The notes under the pieces: generated by a model
What the model was told of the DNA's origin: nothing
What the model saw: only the letters and a program-made list of their open reading frames with translations
Databases searched by the model: none
In this document: piece after piece, positions 32,500 to 44,484 of the stretch
How the letters are laid out: every line of letters begins with the position of its first letter
How positions within the stretch are numbered: position 1 is the first letter of the stretch
Assembly: GCA_036365145.1 (NCBI GenBank)
Contig: JAEOAD010000032.1
Coordinates: 2,995,001 to 3,059,000, forward strand
Direction of reading: 5' to 3'
Length of the DNA: 64,000 nt
Source of the DNA: Orientallactaga sibirica
Lineage: Eukaryota; Chordata; Mammalia; Rodentia; Dipodidae
Translations under genes and position numbers: made by a program

Positions 32500-32810
32500 C
32501 CGTCACAAATCATTGGCATTTAATGTGCTGGAAGTGGAGGACATTTTCTTCAGTGGTGTAGCCACTGTTAACATGCATGTGCACTGGTAACCACTCCACC
32601 CCCCTCGTGCTCATGCAAGCCACCCTATTCAAACAGAAATACAAACAGGAAATAAAAAGAGAAAAGAAATAAAAAGACATCAAAAGAGAAGAGGGACTTG
32701 GGGAGAAGGGGTTCAGTGGGAGAGGGATGTGGGGTATAAAGAAGGGAATAAGAGGGGATTATTGTTAAAAAAAAAACATGTATTATTGTACATGTATTCA
32801 CCTTTAGCTG
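32500..32810 (+). mobile_element. L1 3' UTR end, Lx-like
   Basis: TCTTCAGTGGTGTAGCCACTG, CATGTGCACTGGTAACCACTC, CTCATGCAAGCCACC, AAAAAGACATCAAAAGAGAAG, GGGAGAGGGATGTGGGG and TTGTACATGTATTCACC follow the order of the Lx 3' UTR and are the sense counterpart of the 8,590-9,000 block. Confidence 0.6.
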
Positions 32811-32814
32811 ACAT

Positions 32815-34205
32815 GAGGATTATGGGAAATTGCACTCAGTGAAGCTCTGAACAGGGTTTTTAATCTTCATGCCAGAATGCGGAAAGGTCAATGGGTCATC
32901 ATTGGAGGTCAGATGCCAATCACAGGGAGGGTTTCACAAGCTCCAGGGACTCTTGCACTAGAGCTGCACTCCACCTAAAATCTTCTCTTGCAGTTTGAAA
33001 TGAAGCAGGATCCTTGGATGCAAGCAGTATTGCAGTTATTTCTTCCAGTGGCAAAAAGAAAAAAAAAAAAAAAAAGCCATTTTAAATGGGAATATTGGGA
33101 TCTCTCTAAGTTAATTTAGGCTTCCTGGTAGAACAATGTGTCTCTTTGCTCCTCCAGTGTGCTTCTGTGTCTCTGGGGCGGGGATATACGCACATGAAGA
33201 AAACATGAAATAAAGCCGTTGTATAAGAGAAAATGTGTAATTGCAGCTAGAGAATGGTCTATCAGGAAGCCAGGGGTGTAGGCAAGAAACAGATCATCCT
33301 GGGATCTGGGAAGTGACTTTCTTATTAATTGATAGTGAAAGGAAGAATATAGTATTCAGAAAGAAAAAGATGCAGACACACTAATTCACAGAAAAGTTAA
33401 CCTACTCTCTGAAGACCACACAGGTACATGGTCAAGAAAATTTGATCCCAAATATCACTTCAGTAGCTATTACTGAATTAAAATTTTGAAATATGTCATA
33501 AAAATCTCTCCAGCTTGATGACTTCTAGGAGGTTTAACAAAAAGAGAATGTCAAAAAGCTGTGAAACACAATTCATATGTTTCTGCTTATATTCAGGCTA
33601 ATTTCCCATGTTATTGCTAAAACGAAGAAATATATTCATACCATTTTGGAATGCCTGGGGGCTCAGAACCAGAAAAAAAATTAAAAATTTGTGGATCTTG
33701 CCTTCTATTCCAACACTATGTTAACAGGCCATGCACTCAGGAATAATTTTATTGGTTTCAGAAATATGAAAATAACAGTATTCCTATTTTTAAATTTCAA
33801 GTTGATATGAATTTCACACTGTGAAGTCACTTCTTATATAATTTCTCCCTTTTAATATGGCAGAATTAAAAGCTATAAAACTAGAAGTGATTCTAAATCA
33901 TTCATGTTCTTAGACAACTTTCTCATGCCTAACTTGGATATCATTTGACTTTTTTCAATTATTGCTGTTGCATTTATATGAAGATTTCTGAAACAAGCAG
34001 CTTATTATATGTATCATTTGATTATAGTCTTTCAGTTAAACTGCTGTTTTGAGAAGAGGGTTATGAAACCTCATCATATTTGTTGACAGCCTCTTCCCTT
34101 TCTGACTTTCAGTCCACTTTTCTAGCCTCCAATCCCATCAGCATTGTTTACAAATTGTTTTCATGATTCATATCATTACCTACACAATGCCTTTTAAGTA
34201 GGTGA
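32815..34205. other. Unassigned region
   Basis: No recognised element apart from an A-rich tract at 33,058-33,076. No supported gene. Confidence 0.5.
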
Positions 34206-34210
34206 CATCA

Positions 34211-34424
34211 AAGTTTTTATTTATTTATTTATTTATTTATTCATTATTTATTTATTTATTTATTTATTTGCAAGCAGAGAAAGACAAGGCCTCTAGCAGC
34301 TCCAGTGAACTCTAGATGCATGCACCACTTCATGCATCTCACTTTATGTGGATACTGGGGAATTAAACCTGAGTTGTTAGGCTTAGCAGACAAGTGCCTT
34401 AAACCCTGAGCCATCTCTCCAGCC
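34211..34424 (-). mobile_element. Type A tRNA-derived SINE
   Basis: (TTTA)n tail at 34,217-34,269, AGCAGCTCCAGTGAACTCTAG, ACCCTGAGCCATCTCTCCAG head. TGACATCA at 34,203-34,210 and 34,425-34,432 is the target duplication. Confidence 0.93.
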
Positions 34425-34439
34425 TGACATCAGATATTT

Positions 34440-34669
34440 AAAAAAATATTTCATTTATTTATGAGAGAGAGAAGTAAGGAAGGACAGAAAGAGAGAGAGA
34501 AAAGAGAGAGAGAGAGAATGGGCATGCCAAGGCCTCTAGGCACTGCAAATGAACTCCAGACACATTCACCACCATGTGCATCTGGCTTACGTGTGTTTTG
34601 GGTAATCGTACCTGGGTGGTTAGGATTCTCTGGCAAGTGCCTTAACTGCTACGCCATCTCTCCAGCCCC
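34440..34669 (-). mobile_element. Type A tRNA-derived SINE
   Basis: TTTCATTTATTTATGAGAGAG tail side, CCTCTAGGCACTGCAAATGA, CACCATGTGCATCTGGCTTA, CTACGCCATCTCTCCAGCCC head. Lies 15 bp from the previous SINE in the same orientation. Confidence 0.95.
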
Positions 34670-34674
34670 AACCT

Positions 34675-35072
34675 CACAATGTTACATGAATCCAAATCCC
34701 TAGTTCAGTCAGTAGACTAAGTCCCTTCTCCATCCTTTGTCACGATAAAGCCCTCTCGGTTTCCTTCCTGCCCCTGAATATCCCTGGGTGTGATGTGGAG
34801 TGAAAGGCTTGGGCCTTTGTCATTTTAATTCTTTATGCCTATAGAATGTTGACCCTTAACTATCCATTCCTTCATAGCAGAAGGCCCTTTGTTCCTACTG
34901 ACATGTGTATCTTTGTCTAGTCTGGAACGACTCCTTCATCTCTGCAGTGTAACTTGACATATTTCTTACAAGGATGCAGGAGCAGTTTTCAGCAAGGCCA
35001 GACACTTCTCCCTGTCTACTGCTCTGTCTTCAGTCAGAGTGTCCTCACTGGCTAAGCATAAGCAAGTTATGT
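34675..35072. other. Unassigned region
   Basis: More GC-balanced than its surroundings (CCCTCTCGGTTTCCTTCCTG). No family or frame recognised; possibly an ancient repeat. Confidence 0.4.
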
Positions 35073-35074
35073 TT

Positions 35075-35279
35075 AAATTTATTTTATTTATTTGAGAGAG
35101 AGAGAAAAAAAGAGGCAGAGAGACAGAATAGGCATGTCAGGGCTTTCAGCCACTGCAAACGAACTCCAGAGGCATTAGCCACCTTGTGCATCTGGCTTAC
35201 ATGAGTCCTGGGGAATCGAACATAGGTCCTTTGGCTTTTCAGGCAAGTGCCTTAACCACTAAGCCATCTCTCCAGGCCC
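35075..35279 (-). mobile_element. Type A tRNA-derived SINE
   Basis: AATTTATTTTATTTATTTGAG tail, TTTCAGCCACTGCAAACGAA, GGGGAATCGAACATAGGTCC, ACTAAGCCATCTCTCCAGGCC head. Confidence 0.95.
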
Positions 35280-35284
35280 TAAAA

Positions 35285-36191
35285 GTCACCTCTTATTGAG
35301 TTAGAAATTTTAAAGCAGCTCTTGGCTGAAAGGAAAGCATTTCATGACACACCATAATAATTTTTTTTTTTTTTTTTTTACTTTCATGACGAGTGAACAG
35401 AAGAAGATTTAAACAAAGCCTCCATAGATTAGATCTTTAGAGAAAGCTCAATCATTTAATTGGTATCCAGTATTAATAAGTAATAGATTTTTGGTTGTGT
35501 CCATAAAGAACACAATTTTCTCTTAGGAGCAGCAAGCAACATTAAAAGATTATAAGGTGTTTTTGTTAAAAAAAAAGTAACCAAATTTATTAAAATATCA
35601 GAATTAATCATCCTTTCTCATAATTCTTTTATGCAAATATTAAAGATATATTTTTTTCTTTCCTGCTTAATGGTCAGTGACCCTTTGAAATCTAAATATA
35701 CAAAACTTATTTAAATTCCAACATATTGTCAAGCAGCACATATAGCAAACCACGCAGAGGGAAATTGATAGATTAAAAAAATAAAATTTGGGGAAGATGA
35801 AAATATCTGGCATCAAAAATGTCTCAGTAGGATACAAATAAGTAAAGCACGGGGATGAAATGAATTGGAACTGCATCTATTTGCATTAGGGATTGAACAT
35901 GATGTGCTCAGTAGGAAAGCTTGAAACACTTCACTGAACAATAGAAAAATAACTTGAATATTTTAGTTGTGGTTCAGCATTCCCAAATGAGCTCTTGGTG
36001 CATATCTCATTTCAGCCATTTTATTTCCAAAATCAATGCTTTTTTTAAAAAAAGTATCTTTTAAAAAATTCTATTTTCACTCCTTAAAAGTAGTCAAAGG
36101 TTTCAGTACAATTAAAATCTTTAAAAAAAAGAAACTATATTGTTGATTATTTCTAAGAGGTTTTGGTTGTTATTGTGTCAATAGGTATTAA
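35285..36191. other. Unassigned AT-rich region
   Basis: Holds a T19 tract at 35,361-35,379 and otherwise no recognised repeat, gene or RNA. Confidence 0.5.
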
Positions 36192-36546
36192 ACTGACCTA
36201 ATGCTAACTCCCTTAGTTCTCTAATCTAGGCCTACTATAGACCCTCAGACTGACCTAATGCTAACTCCCTTAGTTCTCTAATCTAGGCCTACTCAGATAT
36301 CTAATGCTAACTCCCTTAGTTCTCTAATCTAGGCCTACTATAGACCCTCAGACTGACCTAATGCTAACTCCCTTAGTTCTCTAATCTAGGCCTACTATAG
36401 ACCCTCAGACTGACCTAATGCTAACTCCCTTAGTTCTCTAATCTAGGCCTACTATAGACCCTCAGACTGACCCTAATCTCTAACTAGGCCCTTAGTTCTC
36501 TAATCTAGTTCTCTAATCTAGGCCTACTATAGACCCTCAGACTGAG
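36192..36546. repeat. 57-bp minisatellite, about six units
   Basis: Unit begins ACTGACCTAATGCTAACTCC and ends TATAGACCCTCAG. Exact or near-exact 57-bp copies: 36,192-36,248, 36,352-36,408 and 36,409-36,465. The copies between 36,249 and 36,351 share a deletion with a CAGATATCT junction. The last copy (36,466-36,540) is rearranged to 75 bp, with a duplicated AGTTCTCTAATCT inside. The units are almost identical, so the array is young or homogenised. Not a SINE or L1 derivative that I can see. Confidence 0.95.
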
Positions 36547-36639
36547 AGTTTATCATGTGGGATGAGTGCCAGTTCTTTGTGTCTGATATTCTTCCCTGTC
36601 CTTATCAAAACTAAATTAGAATAAATAGAAAATGCTGCT

Positions 36640-37030
36640 CTATGTGATTTGCTTGTGTGTCTACAAGTGTCATAGCCTGGGTGGTTTAAATGATCAAAGG
36701 TTATTTTCTCATAATGGATGCCAGGAATCCAAGATGAAGGTGTGGCCATATTTTAACTGTGAGGCCTCTTTCCTTGGCTTGCAAATGGTCAGTCTCACTG
36801 CTTGCTGACCTGTCCCTAGTCCACGTGCACAGGTCCTCTCTGTCTTCTCATGTGTCCAAATCTCCTCTTCTTATCAGGAGGACAGTTCGATTTGGTGGTA
36901 GCTCCCTCATAAGACAGTCATTTAAACGTATCTCCATAAAGACATCTCTCCAAATACAGTTAGTGGTACTGAGGGCTAGGGCTTCAAGAGACGAATTTGA
37001 GGAGAGACAATTTATAACACTATCTAGAGT
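36640..37030. mobile_element. Ancient LTR/DNA-transposon-like relic
   Basis: GTCATAGCCTGGGTGGTTTAA, GGATGCCAGGAATCCAAGATG, GTGAGGCCTCTTTCCTTGGC, TCTCATGTGTCCAAATCTCC, TCTCCAAATACAGTTAGTGG and ACTGAGGGCTAGGGCTTCAA follow the word order of a widespread old mammalian repeat (MaLR/ERVL-LTR type or similar). I cannot name the family, and orientation is uncertain. The 94-codon frame at 36,759 is read from it. Confidence 0.5.
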
Positions 37031-37034
37031 AAAT

Positions 37035-38105
37035 CAGCAGTGAGATCATGTATTTTGAAGCAAAAGTAGCATTTACATGAAAGTAGAAAGCATTGAGGCC
37101 ACTTTTTTACATTATTCTACAATGTTCTACATGAAGAATGAACAGAATCCTATATTTACAAATATGACTACCTCCTCGAAGTTTAGGCATTAAAAATCAG
37201 AAATAGATTATTGGCAAATTTTTCATTGGAGTTTTTTGCCAAGAGTTCTGGACAAAAGTTACCCTCTTTAAGACAAAATAATACATTAGTAGTGGACTGC
37301 AGCCATTCACTTCTCATTATAACTTAAGGTAGGAAAAGTCTCAAAGGGAAGAGCATCATGGGAAGACAAGCATACCACAAGAAGACAGCCTGGATATCAC
37401 ATCTTTTCATGGCTGTAGAAAGGGCATAGTCTGAATGAGAGAGCTAGCAAATACCCAGTAGGACTATACTAATGAACCCCCAGGGTTAGCCCTAGTGACA
37501 CACCTTCTTCAGCAAGCCTCCACCAACTTGGGACTGAGTAAGAGGCTTAATAGCAAACACTTAGACTGTGGGGAACATTTAACATTCAAATCACTAGAAT
37601 GGAGAGGGAAAATGCTGTGAAATGAAAAATAATAGAACTAGACCTTACCTTAACAATCAGTAGTCCACACTACTTTGTTGAATGAATAGATAACTGCATG
37701 AAAAAAATAAATTGAAAATGGGTCACTTTAAAAACCTTTAGTAGCTTCTTCAAGGCAGTAAATATGTAAAAAGAATGATTACAATGTGTTTGCAGATCAT
37801 TTTATATTTATTTTCTAAAAAGAAATAAGATATTGAATTGAGTGTTGTATAAAAAAAAAGCTTCTATGATTCAGCCTCCCACATGAAGCACATCTCCTGC
37901 CATAATATTTATTTTTCCCATTACTGCCATTCATTGTCTTTCTCTGCAGTGCAGGGCTCATTCTCTCAAGTCACATGCGCATGTTCTTTTCTACGTTCCT
38001 CAATGCCATTCATATATCATCACTAGCTTGAAATATTTCCATATTTTAGACCACAGGGTAGAAGTAATCTGTGGTCTTCAATATATATATATATGTGTGT
38101 GTGTG

Positions 38106-38154
<49 letters not shown>

Positions 38155-38875
38155 AAATGTGATGTACAGAACCAAATCCATATACCTCATCATATACTCT
38201 GTCCTTGTGTTTGTTTAATAGACAAAGTTATGCACAAAATCCTATAAATGTTATTGTGGTGAATATAAACTCAGGCTACCAATCCATAATCACAGTTTTT
38301 AGCCTTTACTTGTATTATTAATTTTTTAAATGTAACAACAATGTTGCCTATAGTATTGAACAAAAGTAAAAGATAAAGAAAAATAACAATGAATTTCTCA
38401 CTATTTCTTCATTTCCTTTATCCTCTTTTTCCACTTATGTACTTATGCATTTGTATTTTTATGAGATTACAAATATATAAATTCATAAAATTAGTTTTTA
38501 GACCATCAATCAGACAGCCATTGTTCACCAAGTTATATATCTAATATCTAGCCCTCAAAGCCAATTGGCATACCATGGTAATCATTTAGTATTTTTCACA
38601 AATATGCCAGCATGTTCTCTTCCAATATATGAGATGGTTGACCTTTTTTCCACTGGAATGTAGGCATCACTATGTCATTTTTTTATCTCCTTTCCTTTTC
38701 AATGGTATTTATGTCAAGATAGTTACAGAAACTCTGGACACATCCTACGTCAAAAAATACACACAGGTAGGCAACAATGCTATTTTCAAGACAATGGGAT
38801 TTGAGATTATCACTGCAGAATAGCCAGATTACTCAGAGCCAATACAAAAATGAGATGTCATTTGCTTTTAAGGGT
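37035..38875. other. Unassigned region with one microsatellite
   Basis: About 1.8 kb of AT-rich DNA without a recognised element except the TA/TG run at 38,080-38,152. The 64-codon frame at 38,629 is not supported. Confidence 0.5.
38080..38152. repeat. (TA)n(TG)n microsatellite
   Basis: Alternating TA and TG blocks ending with about 20 TG units. Confidence 0.95.
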
Positions 38876-38877
38876 TT

Positions 38878-39115
38878 TTTGGTTTATTATTTATTTATTT
38901 GAGAGCAACAAACAGACAGAGAGAGAGAAAGAGGCACAGAGAGAGAGAGGGAGAGATAATGTGTGCTCCAGGGCCTCCAGCCACTGCAAACGAACTCCAG
39001 ATGCATGTGCCACCTTGTGCATCTGGCTTACATGGGTCCTGGGGAATTAAGCCTCGAACCAGGGTCCTTAGGCTTCATAGGCAAGCACTTAACCACTAAG
39101 CCATCTCTCCAGGCC
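38878..39115 (-). mobile_element. Type A tRNA-derived SINE
   Basis: TTATTATTTATTTATTTGAGA tail, CCAGCCACTGCAAACGAACT, GTCCTGGGGAATTAAGCC, AACCACTAAGCCATCTCTCC head. Two overlapping 66-codon frames come from it. Confidence 0.96.
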
Positions 39116-39174
39116 CTCCTTTGCTTTTAATATTGCACAGGTGAATTTGAAACCAAAGGTCCACTTACTTTTTA

Positions 39175-39331
39175 TTTTTTATTTGTTTGGTTTTTTGAGG
39201 TAGGGTCTCACTCTGGCCCAGGCTGACCTGGAATTAACTATGTAGTCTCAGGGTGGCCTCAAACTCATGGTGATCCTCCTACCTCTGCCTCCCAAGTGCT
39301 GGGATTAAAGGCGTGCTCCACCTCGCCCAGC
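39175..39331 (-). mobile_element. B1 SINE, full length
   Basis: TTTGAGGTAGGGTCTCACTC to AGGCGTGCTCCACCTCGCCCAG. The 14-bp CCACTTACTTTTTA at 39,161-39,174 and 39,332-39,345 is a perfect target duplication. Confidence 0.97.
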
Positions 39332-39334
39332 CCA

Positions 39335-39768
39335 CTTACTTTTTAGTTAATAATTATTGGGTTTTTAATGCAACAGACTACTTTATACCTATATACTGAC
39401 ACTAACTATTAGTGTCAGGTAATATTCCTCAATGGGACTTCTGAGTCAAATGGAAGGGTAACAGTTCATGTTGTTAGAGTACATGTTAAACAGAAATGTG
39501 AATAAATGGTGAACATAATAGAGAGGTGTGAGAAATAAGATTCACAAAGGTCAGCAGTATACATGAATAATTTTCATGGTGAATTTACTGTTCCAAGTTA
39601 TTTACTTGTGTAATAATTTAATGGGATTGTTGCCAATGTATCCTCAATTTGCAGGTAACTTCATTAAGAAACAAATAATTAATTCACCCCAAATGACATG
39701 ACTCCTAAATACTGGAGCTAGTGATGGTACGCAATAAAGAGATCTGAACCAAACCTGTCTGAATCAAC
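39335..39768. other. Unassigned spacer
   Basis: AT-rich, nothing recognised. Confidence 0.5.
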
Positions 39769-39911
39769 AGAACTAAACACACACACACACATACACACAC
39801 ACACACTCATAAATATACATTCTCTCTCTCTTACATACACACTCACTCTCATAAACACTCACACATATACAGTCTCTCTCTCTATCTCTTTCTCTCTCAC
39901 ACACACACATC
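39769..39911. repeat. (CA)n(CT)n compound simple repeat
   Basis: Alternating ACAC, CTCTCT and CATACA blocks, with imperfect units. The minus frame at 39,859 includes its translation. Confidence 0.93.
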
Positions 39912-39914
39912 TTT

Positions 39915-41534
39915 CTCTAGGTAAAAATTTCCCAGACTGGTAAAATTCACTTGAAACTTGAAAGCAGCACTTACTCCGTTGAGTCCACCTTCCCCTTTTC
40001 CCTCTCCCTGCAAAAAATTCTATCTCATTTTGACTTCTACAACATAGCAATATATATGAATATGCTGAAGGTCAACTCATGCAATTTGCATGGATTCAGA
40101 CTGTTAAAAAATATGTAGAAAATGTACAGAAAATAAGTGCATGGTAATTGAGTTGTTCTCATGAATGTTCACAACCAGAAAGTAGTTGGAATTAGTAATT
40201 AGTAATGTCTTGAAGTGGGTGGGATGATCCACAGAAATACACCAGTGCTTCACAGTTAGTGGCTCCTTCCATTTCATGTTTATATCACTAAAACCAGTCA
40301 ACATTTCTTTAACTTTGTCATTCTACTTCTGCACTTGGCTGAGACCATAGCATATATACTTTTTGATTTTTGAATTAATTTACCATAAGCTGTCATATTT
40401 AGAGATTTTACTTTTTCTCCTCATTTCCTACAGCTGTTAACTTTTTCCTTAATCTCCAGTGAATTCAGAAGTAAATTGCCTACATTTTGCTGAATGAGTG
40501 GAGTTACTTAATTGCATTGCCATAATCAAATTTGGCATTTTGTATTCCACTCCAATTTGCAAAGACATAGGTAAATAAATAATCAGTTAGCAAAACAAAT
40601 CAACCTTTTAATTGGATGAACTTTTGTATTTGCTCCATAGGAAAATATCTGAACTATAACTTGAGAAGATATGAAGATGAATCTATAAAAATCAAGCATT
40701 TTCCAGGTTCTTACCTAAGGTTTTAACCATCCATTTTCATTCTCATAGCAGTTATATAACAAGTTTTACCAAGCAATTTACAAATTAAAACAAAAAAAAG
40801 AAAAGTGAGGCTTGGTTAGGTTAACTGTACTGCCAAAGTCATGATAGAAATGTAATAAATTCTCACACCTAAGCTCATGTCTATTTTATTATCCCAAGTG
40901 CCAGCAAGGACTACGGTGCAAAACAACCCATAACCTTCCAGAAAGATAAAAAATTGAAGAGAATAAGGTGAAAAGACAAGTGATCTATCCATATATTTAT
41001 AGAGTCCATGGCATAGAATTTTCTAAACCTCTCATGAGAGGAATATAAGAACAAACTGATTCTCTGTCTCACTTATGAAGATGAAAGCAGGAAAGTATCC
41101 TGCTAAAATTGCTCCCTGAATCATCTCTCTAGAGAGGAAAAGAGAAAATATCCCCTACAATCTGCACACATTTCAGTATGTATCAGGCAAACAACCTTAG
41201 CCTGTAAGTGCTGCAGGGCAAAATTTGAATGAATGGATTTGATACTCTGAAAAGTAGGTCTTCAAACCCATGTAAGCACACATTTATTGTGTGTATGCAA
41301 AGAATTTCAGTACTTACTTCAAACATCCCAAATTTTTCTTACACATATTATAATTTGGTATAAATTAAACAAATATAAGTATAGCTACTAAACAAGAAGA
41401 GCTATCTTGGTAAAAATGAAGCAAAACAAATTAAGAACATTATCTGAATTAAAGTTTAGTATTAACATACATATACACAGAGCTGCATAGAAAAAATACT
41501 GCCTGTGAGTTCCCAAGATTAAGTTCCCACTTAA
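39915..41534. other. Unassigned AT-rich region
   Basis: About 1.6 kb with no recognised repeat and no coding signal. Confidence 0.5.
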
Positions 41535-41543
41535 CCTTGATTT

Positions 41544-41545
<2 letters not shown>

Positions 41546-41586
<41 letters not shown>

Positions 41587-41777
41587 TTTTAGACAGAGGG
41601 AAGACAGAGAGAGACAGAGAGTGAGAATGGGCATGCCAGGATCTCTAGCCACTGCAAACGAACTCCAGACACACGTGCCACCATGTGCATCTGGCTTACG
41701 TGGGACCTGGAGAATCAAACCGGTGTCCTTAGGCTTCACAGGCAAACGCCTTAACCTCTAAGCCATCTCTCCAGCCC
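41546..41777 (-). mobile_element. Type A tRNA-derived SINE
   Basis: (TTTA)n tail from 41,546, TCTAGCCACTGCAAACGAAC, GTGGGACCTGGAGAATCAAA, CTAAGCCATCTCTCCAGCCC head. CCTTGATTTTT flanks it at 41,535-41,545 and 41,778-41,788. Confidence 0.96.
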
Positions 41778-41789
41778 CCTTGATTTTTT

Positions 41790-42305
41790 TTATTGTTAAA
41801 CTAATCAATTTATTGAATTACTTGCAGTAGCATGGCGGCATGGGAAGCTGAAAACTGAGAATTCCCACCTTACCCTGAATGAACACTCAGGGAAGCTGGT
41901 ATTCACGACAGTTCCCCCGCAACTTGCAGCCTGTTCCTCAGCCTGGTTCCCCGCCGCCAGGAATGTTTACTGCATATAAAACTTTTGAGAGGGGCCATCT
42001 GAGACTTCTAAGCTTCATCAAACTTTTATTATTGATAATGTCCATGCATGTACAAAATGGGTTTGGTCTTAATCCCCTCTCTTTTCCTTCCTTTGTCCTT
42101 CCTGTACCCTTCCACTGAACACCTTCTTCTTTCTCACTATTTCCTCTTCTATTTTGATGGATTTTTCTTTGCTCCCCCATAATTTATGACTAGATTTTGA
42201 TGGGCCCAATAACATGTACTACCTCAGTCATTTGAGAAAAGTGATTAAACATCTAAATAGACAAACTTGGTGAAAATTAAAGTGTTGTCAAGTTTGAAAA
42301 ATCAT
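41790..42305. other. Unassigned, possibly an old retroelement
   Basis: GCATGGCGGCATGGGAAGCTG and CCCCGCCGCCAGGAATGTTT form a GC-richer patch at 41,830-41,965, followed by CTTTTATTATTGATAATGTCC and a pyrimidine-rich tract (42,070-42,175). The latter part resembles the antisense L1 3' terminus seen at 50,578; the former I cannot assign. Two overlapping frames (79 and 80 codons) are not supported. Confidence 0.35.
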
Positions 42306-42308
42306 TTT

Positions 42309-42480
42309 AAAAACAAAGTGAGCTGGGCGTGGTGGCACACGCCTTTAATCCCAGCACTCGGGAGGCAGAGGTAGGAGGATCGCTGTGAGTTTGAGGCCAC
42401 CCTGAGACTACATAGTTAATTCCAGGTCAGCCTGAGCTAGAGTGAAACCCTACCTCAAAAAACCAAAAAAAAAAAAAAAG
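42309..42480 (+). mobile_element. B1 SINE, full length
   Basis: GAGCTGGGCGTGGTGGCACACG, CAGCACTCGGGAGGCAGAGG, AGTTTGAGGCCACCCTGAGAC, ACCCTACCTCAAAAAACC and an A15 tail. Close to consensus. Confidence 0.97.
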
Positions 42481-42484
42481 TGAT

Positions 42485-43295
42485 ACCATGTCTATAAATT
42501 AAAATGCAGAAAAAATGTCTAAATGTACTCCAATTCATTAATCTTGGAAAAATCCAAATTAAAATGACCATGAAGAGTCTGTCTCTCTGCTTCTCATTGT
42601 CTGCCAGGTTGTGGCTAGCCACAATGGTCAGATCCACAGCTTCCATTCCTCCTCCACAGTGAAAATAATAATATCTTTCAAGTTATTTAGTCTCAATGAC
42701 AAGAAAATTAACTAATTCAGAAAATTAATACTGAAGAACGGAGTCATTCCTACAATAAACCTGACCATATGATAAGACCACAGGAACTGTGAGGTTGGAC
42801 TGAATGCATTATTGACATTATGAGATGGCCATGAGCCTATTGGGGCCATGAGTGGGATACTATGGTAAGAATGGAAACTTCTTTTAGAGGTTTATGGGTT
42901 TGAACATTTGATTCTAAACTAATTTTGTGTTTGGGAAGATGTGTAACCCTTAAAAGCTGAAGCCTAGTCCATGGAAATAGGTCAATAGGTATAAAACCTG
43001 GCCCCAGTTCCAACCGAGTCTCTCTGCTTTACTTCAGTTCCCAGGAAGTGACCAGCCACAAACTTTCACACCAGGGTCACAACTCCAGGCACCATGCATG
43101 CCAGAAAAGAGAATAAGGAACAGTATTGGTCTACACAATCCCTTTCTAGGACGGGTCGCCCGTGAAGTACCTCCCACTAATGCCAGGTTCCTAAAGGCTC
43201 AGTCACCTCTCAACTGTACCACACTGGGGATCAAGTACTTACCACATGGGCCTTTGGGGACACTTATCAAACCATCCTAGAAAAGAAAGCAAGCA
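42485..43295. other. Mostly unassigned; LTR-like relic near 42,900-43,280
   Basis: GTGTTTGGGAAGATGTGTAACC, TGGCCCCAGTTCC, CCAGGCACCATGCATGCC, ACCACACTGGGGATCAAGTA and CATGGGCCTTTGGGGACACT recall the ends of old mammalian LTRs or non-autonomous DNA elements. Family uncertain. No gene supported. Confidence 0.4.
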
Positions 43296-43299
43296 AATG

Positions 43300-44285
43300 T
43301 GAAATCCATGGCTTAAAATATCCAACATCTGAATTTTTTCTCGGAAATTCTATAACCTGCTCTGTTCACTTTGTATAAGATGTAATTTTGGAGTCCAGAG
43401 TGCCACCCATCACACCATGGGACTAGCACTGTATATGTTATAATTTATTGAGTCCTTCCAGGAATCATAATTTTTGTCCAACATTGGACTTTTACAATGA
43501 CATAATGTGACAACTCTGCAAATGAAATCCATCCCCATCACAGATTTGTTGCTGCTCTTGATAGCTTGTGTAATGAATTTCTCCAGAATCATTTCTGTAA
43601 ATTTGTATCTTTGTGGTCTCTGGTTCCTGAATCTTTCTCTGTTTGTAGTTACTAAACAGAAAATTTTCTTAAATGCCTGCTATCAGTGACAATTCTCAAA
43701 GCTTTGAGAGTCTTTCTGTGCATATTGGGAACAATCTCACAGCTCCTGCAGGCAGTTAACAAGTCTTTATCAAGTCCTTACTTGATGGGCAGAGCCTCAA
43801 GGTCAGGCAGAACATGATACTTAGGGAGAACTAGGCTCTTTTCTGCCTTGCCATGGAGCAGAAGAACTGGTACACACATGCAAATGAATTCTTCTACAGT
43901 CCCAAGCAATACCCCCCAAATTTCAAAGCTCCTGTGTTCATCTCATTTTTCAATTTTCCTTTTTCAGTTTTGGGGTCAGTTTATCCATTCCAACTGTTGT
44001 TGCTAACTTAAGAAGGTTCACTATTGGACAATATTGTTGTTCTGTCCACTATAAATGTTCTTAAGGAAAAGATTAGTATCATAAGACAAGCTCTGAATGG
44101 AAATTTTGAAGGAAATTTCTGATCAGATAATTACAATTTGTGAATGTGAACTATTAAAATGCTCGAATTTTCATTCTCCACCAGAGACTAATAGATTTCT
44201 GGTGCATATCATGTTGATAATTGGGCTGCTTATTCAAGAAGCCGCCATAAAGCTATAAAAATCAAAATGGCACATTCATTACTTC
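43300..44285. other. Unassigned region
   Basis: Nearly 1 kb without a recognised repeat. The 60-codon frames at 43,410-43,689 overlap on opposite strands and lack motifs. Confidence 0.5.
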
Positions 44286-44289
44286 TATT

Positions 44290-44479
44290 AAGAAATATTT
44301 ATTTATTGGCAGAGGGAGAGAGAGAGAATGAGAAAGAAAGGAGAAAGAAAGGTGTGCCAGGGCCTTTTGCCACTGAAAATGAACTCCAGATGCATCTGGC
44401 CTTAAATAGGTATTGGGGAATTGAACCAGAGCCAACAGGCTTTCAAAGAATGTGCTAATTGCTAGTCCATCTCTCCAGC
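44290..44479 (-). mobile_element. Type A tRNA-derived SINE, shortened
   Basis: AATATTTATTTATTGGCAGAG tail, GCCACTGAAAATGAACTCCA, then GATGCATCTGGCC directly into TTAAATAGGTATTGGGG, and CTAGTCCATCTCTCCAGC head. Confidence 0.9.
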
Positions 44480-44484
44480 ACTCA

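Noticed and set aside
36192..36546. CRISPR-like array
   Set aside because: Units are contiguous 57-bp repeats without unique spacers, in a mammalian genome; it is a minisatellite.
36759..37043. 94-codon plus frame
   Set aside because: Read from an ancient interspersed repeat with LTR-like word order.
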